DNA of 64,000 nucleotides from the NCBI GenBank assembly GCA_039654915.1, contig CM077593.1, positions 34,442,501 to 34,506,500 on the forward strand, in the 5' to 3' direction. Below are positions 1 to 11,282 of this stretch, one piece after another. Each line of letters begins with the position of its first letter. The stretch's first letter is position 1. The notes below the pieces were generated by a model. That model had not been told where the DNA came from and did no database searches. It worked only from the letters and a program-made list of their open reading frames with translations. This stretch comes from Aquilaria yunnanensis. Taxonomy: Eukaryota > Streptophyta > Magnoliopsida > Malvales > Thymelaeaceae. A program made the translations under genes and the position numbers.

Positions 1-1523
1 TCGTACCTGTTATAGGTTTGATTTCCAAAAATTGTTTTGTCTATAGAGCAATTGAATATTGCAATAGATAGTAGCAAAATGTAAATATTTTGCTAGTATA
101 TGATTTTATTATACTTTCTCTTAACAAATTAAAGAGGAAACAATAAACTAACCCATTTTCTTTGTAGAGTAGGCCAAAATTCATTCACCTGCTATAAACT
201 ACTACTACAAAAATCTCCATGGAGTACTAGCTTTACTCTATTTTTCTCCTAATAGATAACTAAAAATGGAAATAGGCAGTAGTAGTGGAGTGGTGGGTAC
301 TGCATGTAACAACTATGAGGGAGGAATTGGGTGAGTTGTAGATGGTAATTGCCAAGGGAAGGCTTCAAAGTAGGAGGCAAAGTGGAAGAAAGTAATTTTC
401 CCAAATAAATTGTTTCTGTAAAAATCTGGGCTATGAAAATGACATGCAATTAAAATATTGAAAAAAATTAATTTTTGTGAAGTCATGGCTTGATAAAAAA
501 TATGTTTTAAAACTTAAAATTTCACATAAGATCCTTGGAAAATAAAAATGGGCATGTGGTGGACAATTGGCGCGCCTAAAGTCTTGGAAAATAACTGTTA
601 AGTTGGTGAAACTCAAACAAATTTTGCAAATATGGTTGACACGTGATATAGAGTAGTGGTAAAAAAGGAACACTACATATGAAAGTGCACATGTCATGCA
701 TATAACATTTCAAAAAGATAATATAAAAACAAGAAGTGCCTATATCATCATTCTTCTTGCTTTGACATTTATTAATAGATTCTTAAAAAAAAAATGATAC
801 TTCCTCTATCCCAAAAAGGCACCAATCAAGTTTGCGCTTACTTATATACATCTTATAGGCCAAATTATACTTCCCACCTTATTAAAAATACAATAATATC
901 TAACATGTCCTCTCTCCCACCAGATATCTTGTCACTATTCTACCTTATCTCGCAACTACTCACCGTTTGCCACTCACCACCAATCTCTCCCTATCAGCTA
1001 CTCGTCACCAATCTCTCCTTGTTAGTGGCTTTCTGCCGCCATCAATCTTGCCTAGTCAACCAACTGCAGTGTCACCAATCTTAATAACCAGTAGTTTGTT
1101 ATGCCACTGATCTCGCTCCATGTAGCTCTCGGCATCGCCAGCCACTTCATTGCGTTGCCCTTTTTTATGTATGACCATTTGACATCTTCATGCTCCCTCG
1201 GCCCACCTTGAAGCTGCTTGTGTGGTTGCTATTGTAGTCTAAGCCTTGGCCATTCTCATTTCACCATCCTATCGTCAAATTAGAGAAATGCGATAACAAG
1301 AATGAACCTGAATGTGTTTTCAGAATTTTTTATCTTATTTTGGTTTTAGCCATTAATGTTTCTCCTTTACATAATTTTACCCCAACTTTTATTTCTATGC
1401 TAAATTTTGTATTCATTGATACAAATGTAAAAAATAATGTGGAAAAAGTCAAAAAATTATTTACAGACAAAAATAATATATCAATAAAAGGTTTTCCATT
1501 TAATATGTATATATGTTTTACAT
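1..1523. other. AT-rich DNA without a recognisable gene
   Basis: No reading frame here resembles a known protein, and the short open frames overlap on both strands as expected by chance. The sequence has A/T runs, a pyrimidine-rich stretch at about 930-1270, and one Stowaway-like end near 798. It is the flank into which the copia element at 1529 inserted. Confidence 0.6.
798..920 (+). mobile_element. Possible Stowaway-like MITE end
   Basis: A TA at 798-799 is followed by CTTCCTCTATCCCAAAAAGG, close to the CTCCCTCCGTCCCAAAAA-type end of plant Stowaway (Tc1/mariner) MITEs. The following words, such as TTTGCGCTTA and TTATAGGCC, fit the inner part of such elements. I could not find the matching inverted end downstream, so this is at best a one-ended relic. 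Confidence 0.35.
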
Positions 1524-1528
1524 ATTTT
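1524..1528. repeat. Left TSD of the copia element (ATTTT)
   Basis: ATTTT directly precedes the left LTR edge at 1529. The same five bases, 12699-12703, directly follow the right LTR edge at 12698. A perfect 5-bp duplication is the signature of retrotransposon integrase and fixes both outer ends. Confidence 0.9.
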
Positions 1529-2409
1529 TGATGGGTTTTGGGAGCCAAACAGCGCAGAGGAATTTAATCGAAACCCTCCAGGATCCAAGTGAAACGGGGT
1601 AAACCGGGTGTTCGAAAATTTTCATACCTAATTTTTGGTTGAGATCTCTCACTCAACTGTAGAGTCGAATCACAAAACCTGAACAGTTGACGTGTTCAGG
1701 CTCTCTATGATATCCATATGAGCCTCTCGGTATCACCATGCTTCCACCACGTCTCGGCAGATACGTTTCTCTTACGCTCGCAGTGCTAGCTTGCGTCCTC
1801 CTAGGAATTGCAAGAGAAGAGTGTGGCTGTCCTTTTGGGAGGCTAGGGCAAGGAGACTTGCGAATTTCTTACTAGAACTTGTATTTATAGTGAGACTCAA
1901 CTTCCAGGCCTAATAGGTTTCAAAGCCCTAATCCAATTAGACTTTAATTTTGGGCTTAATAATGGCTCAACTATTGGGCCCATTATTAATACGAAATTAT
2001 AGTGAAACCAAAACCCAAATTATTAGCCCATGCACTCTAATGATCCAAATAGCTCTATGTGTGCGACCCAATAGGCTCTTACCATGTTGGCAATGATCAT
2101 AAATCACATTTATGATCATAAGCAATGAGCGGTGTCTAGCAACACATCATTGCTACCCAAGTGACAAGATTGTCGATGATTCGACTAAACCTTTATGATC
2201 ATCACCGATATATGCCATTGTCCCTTTGTCTAAGATATCAAGACTAAGCACGAGACATGGAATGTGTCACTCTCGTATAGCCCAATCTTTGGTTTCTTGA
2301 TTACCGAGTAGACCAACTTAAACTGATGACATTGATATTGTATATCAACTCATCTGAGCATGGCCATGCATTTTTCTAAGTCTTACTCTATCAAGGGGCC
2401 CGAACATAT
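1529..2409 (-). repeat. 3' LTR of copia element, part 1 (LTR 3' portion)
   Basis: Read on the minus strand this is the last 881 bp of the LTR, ending CCCATCA at 1529. It is collinear with 11283-12163 of the 5' LTR. It carries TATTTATA at 1882-1889 (TATAAATA on the minus strand). The solo LTR starting at 2410 interrupts it; bases 2405-2409 (CATAT) are one copy of the duplicated target. Confidence 0.93.
2405..2409. repeat. TSD of nested solo LTR (CATAT, left)
   Basis: CATAT occurs here and at 3826-3830 on either side of the solo LTR. The uninterrupted site in the other LTR, near 12154-12161, has one CATAT followed by CACTCCC. Confidence 0.92.
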
Positions 2410-3825
2410 TGTTAGTGTTGTGCCCAAAAAGCCAATCATGAGATGATTGTATTTTTGCAAATTGAGTCATGATATTTTATTGAGGCATTAATCCAGCAAT
2501 TTTGTTTGTTGTTTTGTTTCTGCGTAACGTAATAAACATAATTGTAACCCTAGAATAATGATATTCTTAAACGTCCCTAGTATAGTATTATTGTGGAGCG
2601 GGTTGCAATAATACATAATGACTAGCATATGTGGAGACTAATATGAGATATGTAGTCTACATATGGGTACAAGTTGGAGAACTTGTGTACTGGACCGACC
2701 CACCATGAGAACACTTCATGGATCGTTATATGAGTGTCATAAGTGATTCTCATAGTGATCATAGTATATGTAGTCCTTCGACCTAAGATCATCAAGGTTC
2801 CCTACATGTGAGTCACATACTTTGATACTTTCCTTTGTTGCTCGTAACTGAGTGAACTTGAAGGAGGTCATTGGGTATGTCACATATCATGCGGAGGGAT
2901 TTGTATGATCAAGATGGGATTTGTCCCTCCTATGTAACGGGAGTGATATCTTTGGGCCCCTTGATAGAGTGAGACTTAGAAAATGCATGGCCATGCTCCG
3001 ATGAGTTGATATATGATATCAATGTCATCAGTTTAAGTTAGTCTACTCGGTAATCAAGAAACCAAAGATTGGGCTATACGAGAGTGACACATTCCATGTC
3101 TCGTGCTTAGTCTTGATATCTTGGACAAAAGGACAATGGCATATATCGGTGATGATCATAAAGGTTTAGTCGATTCACCGACAATCTTGTCACTTGGGTA
3201 GCAATGATGTGTTGCTAGACACCGCTCATTGCTTATGATCATAAATGTGATTTATGATCATTGCCAACATGGCAAGAGCCTATTGGGTCGCACACGTAGA
3301 GCTATTTGGATCATTAGAGTGCATGGGCTAATTATTTGGGTTATGGTTTCACTTTAATTTCGTATTAATAATGGGCCAAGGAGTTGAGCCATTATTAAGC
3401 CCGAAATTAAATCCTAATTGGATTAGGGCTTTGAAACCCATTAGGCCTGGAAGTTGAGTCTCACTATAAATACAACTTTTAAGTGAGAAATTCGCAGGTC
3501 TCCTTGCCCTAGCCTCCCAAAAGGACAGCCACACTCTTCTCTTGCAATTCCTTGGAGGACGCAAGCTAGCACTGCGAGCGCAAGAGACACGCATCTGCCG
3601 GGACGTGGTGGAAGCGTGGTGATCCCGAGAGGCTCGTGTGGATACCATAGAGAGCCTGAACACGTCAACTGTTCAGGTTTTGTGATTCGACTCTACAGTT
3701 GAGTGAGAGATCTCAACCGAAAATTAGGTATGAAATTTTTGAACAACCGGTTTACCCCGTTTCACTTGGATCCTGGAGGGTTTCGGTTAAATTCCGCTGC
3801 GCTGTTTGGCTCCCGAAACCCAACA
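2410..3825 (+). repeat. Solo copia LTR nested in the 3' LTR, opposite orientation
   Basis: A complete 1,416-bp LTR running from TGTTAGTGTTGTG to CCCGAAACCCAACA, with a perfect CATAT duplication. It is the same family as the host element but on the opposite strand. The TATA box TATAAATA is at 3465-3472. No internal region is left, so it is a solo LTR made by LTR-LTR recombination. Short open frames here (such as 3349-3896) are chance frames in LTR sequence. Confidence 0.94.
3465..3472 (+). promoter_or_regulatory. TATA box of solo LTR
   Basis: TATAAATA lies at this position in the LTR, and the same octamer is kept in all four LTR copies: 1882-1889 and 11636-11643 on the minus strand, 3465-3472 and 10173-10180 on the plus strand. 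That conservation supports it as the family's core promoter. Confidence 0.7.
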
Positions 3826-4365
3826 CATATCACTCCTGTTACATAGGAGGGACAAATCCTATCACGATCATACAAATCCCTCCACATGATATGTGACATA
3901 CCCAATGACCTTCTTCAAGTTCACTCAGTTACGAGCAACAAAGGAAAGTATCAAAGTATGTGACTCACATGTAGGGAACCTTGATGATCTTAGGTCAAAG
4001 GACTACATATACCATGATCACTATGAAAATCACTTATGATACTCATATAACGATCCATGTAGTGTTCTCATGGTGGGTCGGTCCAGTACACAAGTTCTCC
4101 AACTTGTACCCATATGTAGACTACATATCTCATATTAGTCTCCATATATGCTAGTCGTTATGTATTATTGCAACCCGCTCCACAATAATACTAGACCAGG
4201 GACGTTTAAGAATATCATTATTCTAGGGTTACAATTATGTTTGTTAAGTGACGCAGAAACAAAACAACAAACATAATTGCTGGATTAATGCCTTAATAAA
4301 ATATCATGACTCAATGTGCAAAAATACAATCATCTCATGATTGGCTTTTGGGCACAACACTAACA
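3826..4365 (-). repeat. 3' LTR of copia element, part 2 (LTR 5' portion)
   Basis: Resumes the host LTR after the nested solo LTR, with 3826-3830 the second copy of the target CATAT. It ends at 4365 with CACTAACA, the reverse complement of the LTR start TGTTAGTG. It matches the 5' LTR up to 12698. Confidence 0.93.
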
Positions 4366-4367
4366 AT

Positions 4368-4376
4368 CTCCCACTT
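4368..4376 (-). other. Polypurine tract of the copia element
   Basis: On the minus strand, AAGTGGGAGAT stands directly before the 3' LTR start TGTTAGTG. This is the usual place and composition of the primer for plus-strand DNA synthesis in copia elements. Confidence 0.85.
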
Positions 4377-4379
4377 GCA

Positions 4380-5477
4380 CTAAAGCCAATCATCCATGTA
4401 TCTAATACCAACAGACCTAGAATGGCTATCATGCTTTTGCTGCGTAAGGGGCTTTGTCAATGGATCAGCAATGTTGCTGTCTGTCGAAGTCCTGCATATC
4501 CTTACATCACCCCTCTCGATGATCTCCCTGATGAGATGATAGCGTCGGAGTATATGTTTGGATCGCTGGTGAGATCGAGGTTCCTTAGCCTGTGCGATTG
4601 CTCCATTGTTGTCACAATAGAGCTCTATCGGGTCGACAATGCTTGGAACCACTCCAAGTTCAGTGATGAACTTCGTGATCCAAACTGCCTTCTTCATAGC
4701 ATCAGAGGCGGCAATGTACTCAAATTCTGTTGTAGAGTCAGCTACTGTCTCTTGCTTTGAACTCTTCCAGCTCACAGCACCACCACCAACACAAAACACA
4801 TAACCAGATTGCGATCTAAAATCATCCTTATCGGATTGGAAGCTTGCATCGGTGTAACCCCTTACAACGAGCTCATCTTCACCTCCAAAGACCAAGAATG
4901 CATCCTTGGTCCTTCGTAAGTACTTAAGGATGTTCTTAACAGCTATCCAGTGACTCTCACCGGGGTTTGATTGGTACCTACTTGTCATGCTCAAAGCATA
5001 TGAGACATCGGGATGAGTACATATCATGGCATACATGATAGATCCAATTGCTGAGGCATACGAAATCTTGCTCATGCATTCTCTCTCCTCGGTTGTACTC
5101 GGACACTGAGATCTAGAAAGAGTGATACCATGTGACATGGGCAAGAATCCTTTCTTGGAATCTTGCATGCTAAACCTCTTTAGCACCTTGTCAATATATG
5201 TACTTTGAATTAGGCCGAGAAGCTTTCTAGATCTATCTCTATAGATCCTGATGCCTAACACATAGGCTGCTTCACCCAAGTCCTTCATAGAGAAACATTT
5301 CCCTAGCCAAGTCTTCACAGACTGTAGCTTTGGAATGTCATTCCCGATGAGTAGTATGTCATCTACATACAACACCAAGAAGACAATAGCGCTCCCACTA
5401 ACCTTCTTGTAGACACAAGGTTCATCTTCATTTTTGATAAAACCAAACTCTTTGATTGCATCATCAAAATGAAGATT
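4380..5477 (-). pseudogene. Copia pol, C-terminal part: reverse transcriptase and RNase H
   Basis: The open part of the frame holds the reverse transcriptase active site YVDDILLIGND near its start, then the copia RT/RNase H hallmarks YASAIGSIMYAM, TDASFQSD, SKQETVADSTTEFEYIAAS and, near the end, ADPLTKPL. It stops at 4380, only a few bases before the polypurine tract, so the C-terminus is intact. Upstream the frame is closed by a TGA at 5478-5480, where copia proteins carry tryptophan (TGG to TGA). The first methionine at 5378 is internal and not a true start. The segment is out of frame with the gag-integrase part because of a single-base loss near 5611-5620. Confidence 0.93.
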
Positions 5478-5602
5478 TCAACTTTGAGAAGCTTGCTTCA
5501 GTCCATAAATGGACCTTTGCAACTTGCACACTTTATTGGCATTCTCATGAGTGACAAAACCCTCAGGTTGTGTCATGTACACATCCTCAAGTAGCTTTCC
5601 AT

Positions 5603-6226
5603 TTAGGAATGTAGTTTGACATCCATTTGCCATATCTCATTATCATAGTGTGCAGCAATAGCAAAAAAAATTTGGATGGATTTAAGCATAGCAACTGGTG
5701 AAAAAGTTTCATCATAGTCAATACCATGAATTTGCTTGAAACCTTTTGCAACAAATCGTCCCTTAAAGGTAATCAAATTACCATCCATGTCAGTTTTCTT
5801 CTTGAAAACCCATTTGCACCCTATGGGTTTTACCCCTTCAGGTGGGTCAACCAAAGTCCATACTTGGTTTTCATACATGGATTCCATCTCAGATTTCATG
5901 GCCACTAGCCACTTTTCAGAGTCAGGCCCTGACATAGCTTGCTGGTAGGTTGTGGGCTCATCCTGATCCATGAGCATCACATCACCGGTGTGAGTCATGA
6001 GAAATCCATATCTCTCGGGCTCACGCCAAATCCTACCAGTCCTACGTGGGCTTTGTGCTACAGGAATAGACTCTTGAACAACATCTTGCGGTGTCTGTTC
6101 AGGTTCCATTTCAGTTTCGATGTCTCCTTGTTGTTCTTGAATTTCTTCAAGTTCTACTTTGCTCCCACTAATTCCTTTAGAGATAAACTCTTTCTCCAAA
6201 AAGACACCAGTTCGAGCAACAAACAC
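5603..6226 (-). pseudogene. Copia pol, middle part: integrase tail and reverse transcriptase start
   Basis: Begins in the variable integrase C-terminal region and runs into the RT start, with WLVAMKSEMESM, the conserved NQVWTLVDPPEG, CKWVFKKK, KGRFVAKGF and YDETFSPVA. It ends at QMDVK, where the family has a conserved lysine followed by TAFLNG. One base is lost here, which shifts the frame and gives a stop after eight codons. It is in the same frame as the gag-integrase part upstream. The codons between 6227 and 6532 still read as copia integrase, broken only by a TGA at 6434-6436 and a TAA at 6266-6268. Confidence 0.92.
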
Positions 6227-6532
6227 TTTTTGCTCAGAAGGATTGTAGAAATAGTAACCCTTTGTTTATTTGGGATACCCAACAAAAAGGCATTTTTGAG
6301 ATTTGGGCCCTAGTTTGTCAGAGGATTGACGTTTCACATAAGCGTCATAGCCCCAAATCTTCATAAAAGACAAATTGGGACGCCTCCCACTCCATATCTC
6401 ATATGGTGTCTTTTGAACCGATTTAGATGGAACTCAGTTTAGTGTAAAAGTAGCTGTCTCTAGAGCATGTCCCCAAAATGAGTTTGGAAGGTCAGCTTGA
6501 CTCATCATAGAGCGAACCATGTCTAACAGAGT

Positions 6533-8326
6533 TCAATTTCTCCTTTCAGATACACCATTCCATTGAGGTGTACCTGGTGGAGTGAGTTGTGATACTATAC
6601 CACACTCCTTCAGATAGTCAAGGAATTCTCGATCCAAGTACTCTTCACCTCGATCTGATCGAAGCACTTTAATACTTTTCCCGAGTTGATTCTCTACTTC
6701 ATTCTCGAATTCTTTGAACTTTTCAAAGGATTTTGACTTGTGTCTCATGAGATACACATAGCCATATCTGCTGAAGTCATCAGTGAAAGTAATGAAGTAT
6801 TGGAAACCTCCTCTAGCTTGTGTAGACATAGGGCCATATACATCACTATGTATGAGTCCTAGTAAGTCATTAGCCCTTTCACTTTGCCCTGTGAATGGGG
6901 CTTTGGTCATCTTGCCCAACAAACATGACTCATATGTCTCATATGATTCAAAATCAAATGAGTCCAAGAGTCCATCCTTATGGAGCTTGGATATGCGGGT
7001 CTCATTTATATGGCCCAAGTGACAGTGCCAGAGATAGGTCGGGTTCGAATCATTTAATCTGACCTTCTTGGTATTCACATTATAGATTGGATCTTCGAGG
7101 TCTAGAACATACAACCCATTGCTAAGTTGAGCACTACCATAAAAGATTTCATTCAAATAAATAGAACAACATTTGTTCTTTATTATAAATGAAAAACCTT
7201 TCTTGTCCAAACAAGAAACAGAAATCAAATTTCTACTAATAGTAGGCACAAAGTAGCAGTTGTATAATTCTAAAACTAATCCACTAGGTAAAGTGAGAAC
7301 ATAAGTCCCTACGGCTAAGGCAGCAACCCTTGCTCCATTTCCAACACGTAGGTCCGCTTCACCTCGGGCCAATCTTCTACTTCTACTTAGATCCTGCACA
7401 TTTTCACAAATGTGAGATCCACATCCAGTATCCAATACCCAAGATGAGGAAGTAGAAAAGTTAGCCTCTATAACAAGAATACCTGAAGTGGAAGTCTTAC
7501 TTCCCTTTTCCTTAGCAAGTTCTTCAAGATAGAGGTTGTAGTTGTGCTTCCAATGTCCAGGTTGCTTACAATGGAGGCGCTCCCCTTCCTTTGCCACACC
7601 ACCCTTTGGTTTTAGTGCAGCTGAAGAAGAATTAGCATTAGACTTTCCATTAGCTTTATCCTTTTTCTTGTTGGCTTTTCCCTTTCCCTTGCCCTTTTGA
7701 ACCATCAAAATGGGCTTAGCCTTCTTAAGGTTTTGCTCAGCAGTTCTCAACATGTTGAGCAATTCAGGGAGGGACTTGTCTAGGTCGTTCATGTTATAGT
7801 TCATGACGAACTGACTGTAGCTTTCAGGCAACGATTGCAAGACTACATCAATAGCCAACTCTTTCTGAAGAGCAAATCCCAAATTCTCAAGATTCTCAAT
7901 GCACCCAATCATCTTGAGCACATGAGGACCCACGGGACTTCCCTCTGACATCTTGCACTGAAACAATGCCTTAGAGGTCTCAAACCTCTCATGCCTAGCT
8001 TGCTCTTGGAAAAGCATTTTGAGATGTTCGATCATATCGAACGCCCCCATGTTCTCATGTTGCTTCTGAAGCTCAGATTCCATGGTAATAAGCATGAGGC
8101 ATGCAACATCCAAAGCATCATCAGAATGCCTCTTGTGAGCATCCCTTTCAGCTCTTGGAGTAGTGGCAGCAGGCTCATTTGAAATGGGCTGCTTTAGGAT
8201 ATAGGCCTTTCTCTCTTGCTTGTGGATCATCCTCAAGTTTTGGTACCATTTGAGAAAGTTGGTCCCATTCAGTTTTTCCTTCTCAAGGATCGATCGCAAC
8301 AAAAGTGTCGATGTGTTTTGTGCCAT
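6533..8326 (-). pseudogene. Copia gag, protease and integrase core
   Basis: Starts at ATG 8326 with a gag of the UBN2 type (LNGTNFLKWYQNLR near residue 18; LQSLPESYSQFV near 165). A basic stretch (KGKGKGKANKKKDK) follows. The zinc knuckle is damaged: in GERLHCKQPGHWKHNY the first and last cysteines of the CCHC motif are arginine and tyrosine. The protease active site is WVLDTGCGSH, near residue 300. Integrase follows: the zinc site HCHLGH with ESC for the usual CESC (one cysteine lost), then catalytic aspartates in LIHSDVYG and LRSDRGEEY and the glutamate in NGVSERRN. It stops at 6533-6535 with TGA, where arginine CGA is expected. Confidence 0.93.
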
Positions 8327-9118
8327 TTTTATCTACGACAGTAAATATGCAGTGTAAGAGTCATGTATTTTAATTCATTTAATAAGGACTTTTATTAAAC
8401 GATACTCCCACTATTTTCCTCAAAATAATAACCCTCGATATTATTACGGAACTCCTCGTTGCTAAGGTATTCTAGTGGGCCAAGATACATATTTGACAAC
8501 AACCTGAGTCAGCTTTGGCTTTTCTCTCAAGTTACAGCTATTTAGGTAGGCAACTCCTTGCCAATTACATCTTATGCAACTCTTGGATAGTTGGGTGAAC
8601 AACACTTGTCCAAGCTCATCCCATGAGCTTAAGCCCAATTGCTAACTTTGGGTCCGACTTAACTAAGTCATCCTAATAGGATTAGGGACTTAGAGGCATC
8701 ACTATTATCCCATCGTGCCTTACCAAGATGAACATAGGTGCTTTGCTTTGGCAAACCCACCTAATGTTGATCAAAGTCTTGACGAGTGCCAACATTTGGA
8801 AGGCATCACATTTGATGACTTAATATTTGTTTGAGGGATTTTTCGTTTGATCTCACCAATTTGTTATCTCCGGTTGTCTTATACATGCATCACATACAAA
8901 TATAAAACATGCATTTCATGCGTTCAAGAAAGTAAATGTGACATGGTTATAGCCCAAACTATGCGATATTCTCCAGCCAATGAGAATATCATAAAAGCCT
9001 AAGAAAAGAAAAGAGTCTTCACAAGCTCCTTCTCTTCCATTCTTGGCTGCCTTTTTGTTGTCACCTCCTTGGACATACCACCTTGGATGATCCTTGGACA
9101 AATCACCTTGGATGATCC
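8327..9118 (-). other. Copia leader, gag-proximal part
   Basis: Untranslated leader between the solo LTR at 9119 and the gag start at 8326. Without the nested LTR the leader is about 1.54 kb, long for a copia element. I see no conserved frame in it. A short repeat, CCTTGGATGATCCTTGGACA-like, lies at 9083-9118. Confidence 0.7.
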
Positions 9119-10532
9119 TGTTAGTGTTGTGCCCAAAAGCTAATCATGAGATGATTTTATTTTTGCACATTGAGTCATGATATTTTATTAAGGCAATAAT
9201 CTAGCAATTATGTTTGTTGTTTTGTTTCTGCGTAACTTAACAAACATAATTGTAACCCTAGAATAATGATATTCTTAAACGTCCCTGGTCTAGTATTATT
9301 GTGGAGTGGGTTGCAATAGTACATAACGACTAGCATATGTGGAGACTAATATGAGATATGTAGTCTACATATGGGTACAAGTTGGAGAACTTGTGTACTG
9401 GATCGACCCACCATGAGAACACTACATGGATCGTTATATGAGTGTCATAAGTGATTCTCATAGTGATCATGGTATATGTAGTCCTTCGACCTAAGATCAT
9501 CAAGGTTCCCTACATATGAGTCACATACTTTGATACTTTCCTTTGTTGTTTGTAACTGAGTGAACTTGAAGGAGGTCATTGGGTATGTCACATATCATGC
9601 GGAGGGATTTGTATGATCAAGCTGGGATTTGTCCCTCCTATGTAATGGGAGTGATATCTTCGGGCCCCTTGATAGAGTGAGACTTAGAAAATGCATGGCC
9701 ATGCTCGGATGAGTTGATATACGATATCAATGTCATCAGCTTAAGTTAGTCTACTCGGAAATCAAGAAACCAAAGATTGGGCTATACGAGAGTGACACAT
9801 TCCATGTCTCGTGCTTAGTCTTGATATCTTGGATAAAGGGACAATGGCATATATCGGTGATGATCATAAAGGTTTAGTCGAATCACCGACAATCTTGTCA
9901 CTTGGGTAGCAATGATGTGTTGCTAGACACCGCTCATTGCTTATGATCATAAATGTGATTTATGATCATTGCCAACATGGCAAGAGCCTATTGGGTCACA
10001 CACATAGAGCTATTTGGATCATTAGAGTGTATGGGCTAATTATTTGGGTTATGGTTTCACTTTAATTTCGTATTAATAATGGGCCCAAGAGTTGAGCCAT
10101 TGTTAAGCCCGAAATTAAATCCTAATTGGATTAGGGCTTTGAAACCCATTAGGCCTGGAAGTTGAGTCTCATTATAAATACAACTTCTAGTGAGAAATTT
10201 GAGGTCTCCTTGCCCTAGCCTCCCAAAAGGACAGCCGCACTCTTCTCTTGCAATTCCTTGGAGGATGCAAGCTAGCACTGTGAGCGCAAGAGAAACGCAT
10301 CTGCCGGGACGTGGTGGAAGCGTGGTGATCCCGAAAGGCTCATGTGGATAGTATAGAGAGCTTGAACATGTCAACTGTTCAGGTTTTGTGATTCGACTCT
10401 ATAGTTGAGTGAGAGATCTCAACTGAAAATTAGGTATGAAAATTTTTGAACACCCGGTTTACCCCATTTCACTTGGATCCTGGAGGGTTTCGGTTAAATT
10501 CCGCTGCGCTGTTTGGCTCCCGAAACCCAACA
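9119..10532 (+). repeat. Second solo copia LTR, in the leader, opposite orientation
   Basis: A 1,414-bp LTR of the same family, TGTTAGTG to CCCAACA, antisense to the host element. The flanks are GATCC (9114-9118) and GACCC (10533-10537), a 5-bp duplication with one later change. TATA box at 10173-10180. Like 2410-3825 it ends CAACA, whereas both LTRs of the host element end CATCA. Confidence 0.92.
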
Positions 10533-11269
10533 GACCCCGTAATGCACCATTACATCAATAATAGAAACCTTGAGTTACATTCGAGGGGAGTAAGGTGAGA
10601 AGAGAATGTACAATGAGAGTGATAAGAAAAGGCACGACTCGCAGGCCGTATTTACAAGTACAACCAATCAAGGGCTATAACCATGCACCATGCTTCAAAC
10701 ACCAATCAACATATCATGTCAAATCTCATTCAACAAAGATGCATGCCAATTTTCGCGCGTTGATTAACTAGTTTTTATTTATGTGGCGCTTCACATACGG
10801 AGGTCCCGCTGGCCGATCAGCGGGCGATGGTTCCGCTGACCGGTCAGCGGACGGGGTCAAGTGGAGCCACCCTTGCGGGGGCGTGGAGGGCAGTGCCCCC
10901 CGGCACAAAAAATTGTCTTACAATTGCTTAGTCTGAAATCTTCTATTTCGAGCAAGTAGGCACCCGAGACTCCTCCATTCGAGCCACCAAAAATACCTTA
11001 CTTTCGGTGCTCAAATAGGCCGAATCCGAACCAAGCTAGGGTTTTTGCAACTATTGCAAGAATCCTACTCCATATCGGTATCTCATACCAATCAATTTCG
11101 GTTTAATCTCATTAACCAATAAGTGTCGTTTCTACATATACGTCATATGTTCATTACGAGTTCCGGTTTCATGCATCATGAATCAATCTAATTAATAATG
11201 GCAGAAAAGCAACCGAACACATAGTATCATGCGATTCAACATCAATCCCAATTTAGGGTTTCACCAGTA
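10533..11269 (-). other. Copia leader, PBS-proximal part
   Basis: First half of the element's leader. It is non-coding and GC-richer than its surroundings at 10780-10900, where two palindromes occur. Confidence 0.7.
10805..10850. repeat. Two GC-rich palindromes in the copia leader
   Basis: At 10833-10850, CCGCTGACCGGTCAGCGG is a perfect 18-base palindrome. At 10805-10824 a related sequence has arms CCCGCTG and CAGCGGG around six unpaired bases. The two units share the CCGCTG...CAGCGG frame, so they look like a duplicated hairpin in the leader RNA. A role in packaging or dimerisation is conceivable but unproven. Confidence 0.75.
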
Positions 11270-11281
11270 GCTCTGATACCA
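11270..11281 (-). other. Primer-binding site, initiator tRNA-Met
   Basis: The minus strand reads TGGTATCAGAGC one base after the 5' LTR end. This is the exact complement of the 3' end of plant initiator tRNA-Met and the usual primer site of plant copia elements. Confidence 0.93.
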
Positions 11282-11282
11282 C

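Noticed and set aside
1330..1548. Overlapping open frames on both strands
   Set aside because: They are short, AT-rich and unlike any protein, and the minus one runs into the LTR. Chance frames.
2410..10532. The two plus-strand LTRs as the ends of one plus-strand element
   Set aside because: Each has its own 5-bp target duplication (CATAT; GATCC/GACCC), and the coding region between them is on the opposite strand and belongs to the outer element with ATTTT duplications.
11270..11281. tRNA gene remnant
   Set aside because: Only the 12 bases of the primer-binding site match tRNA-Met; there is no cloverleaf.
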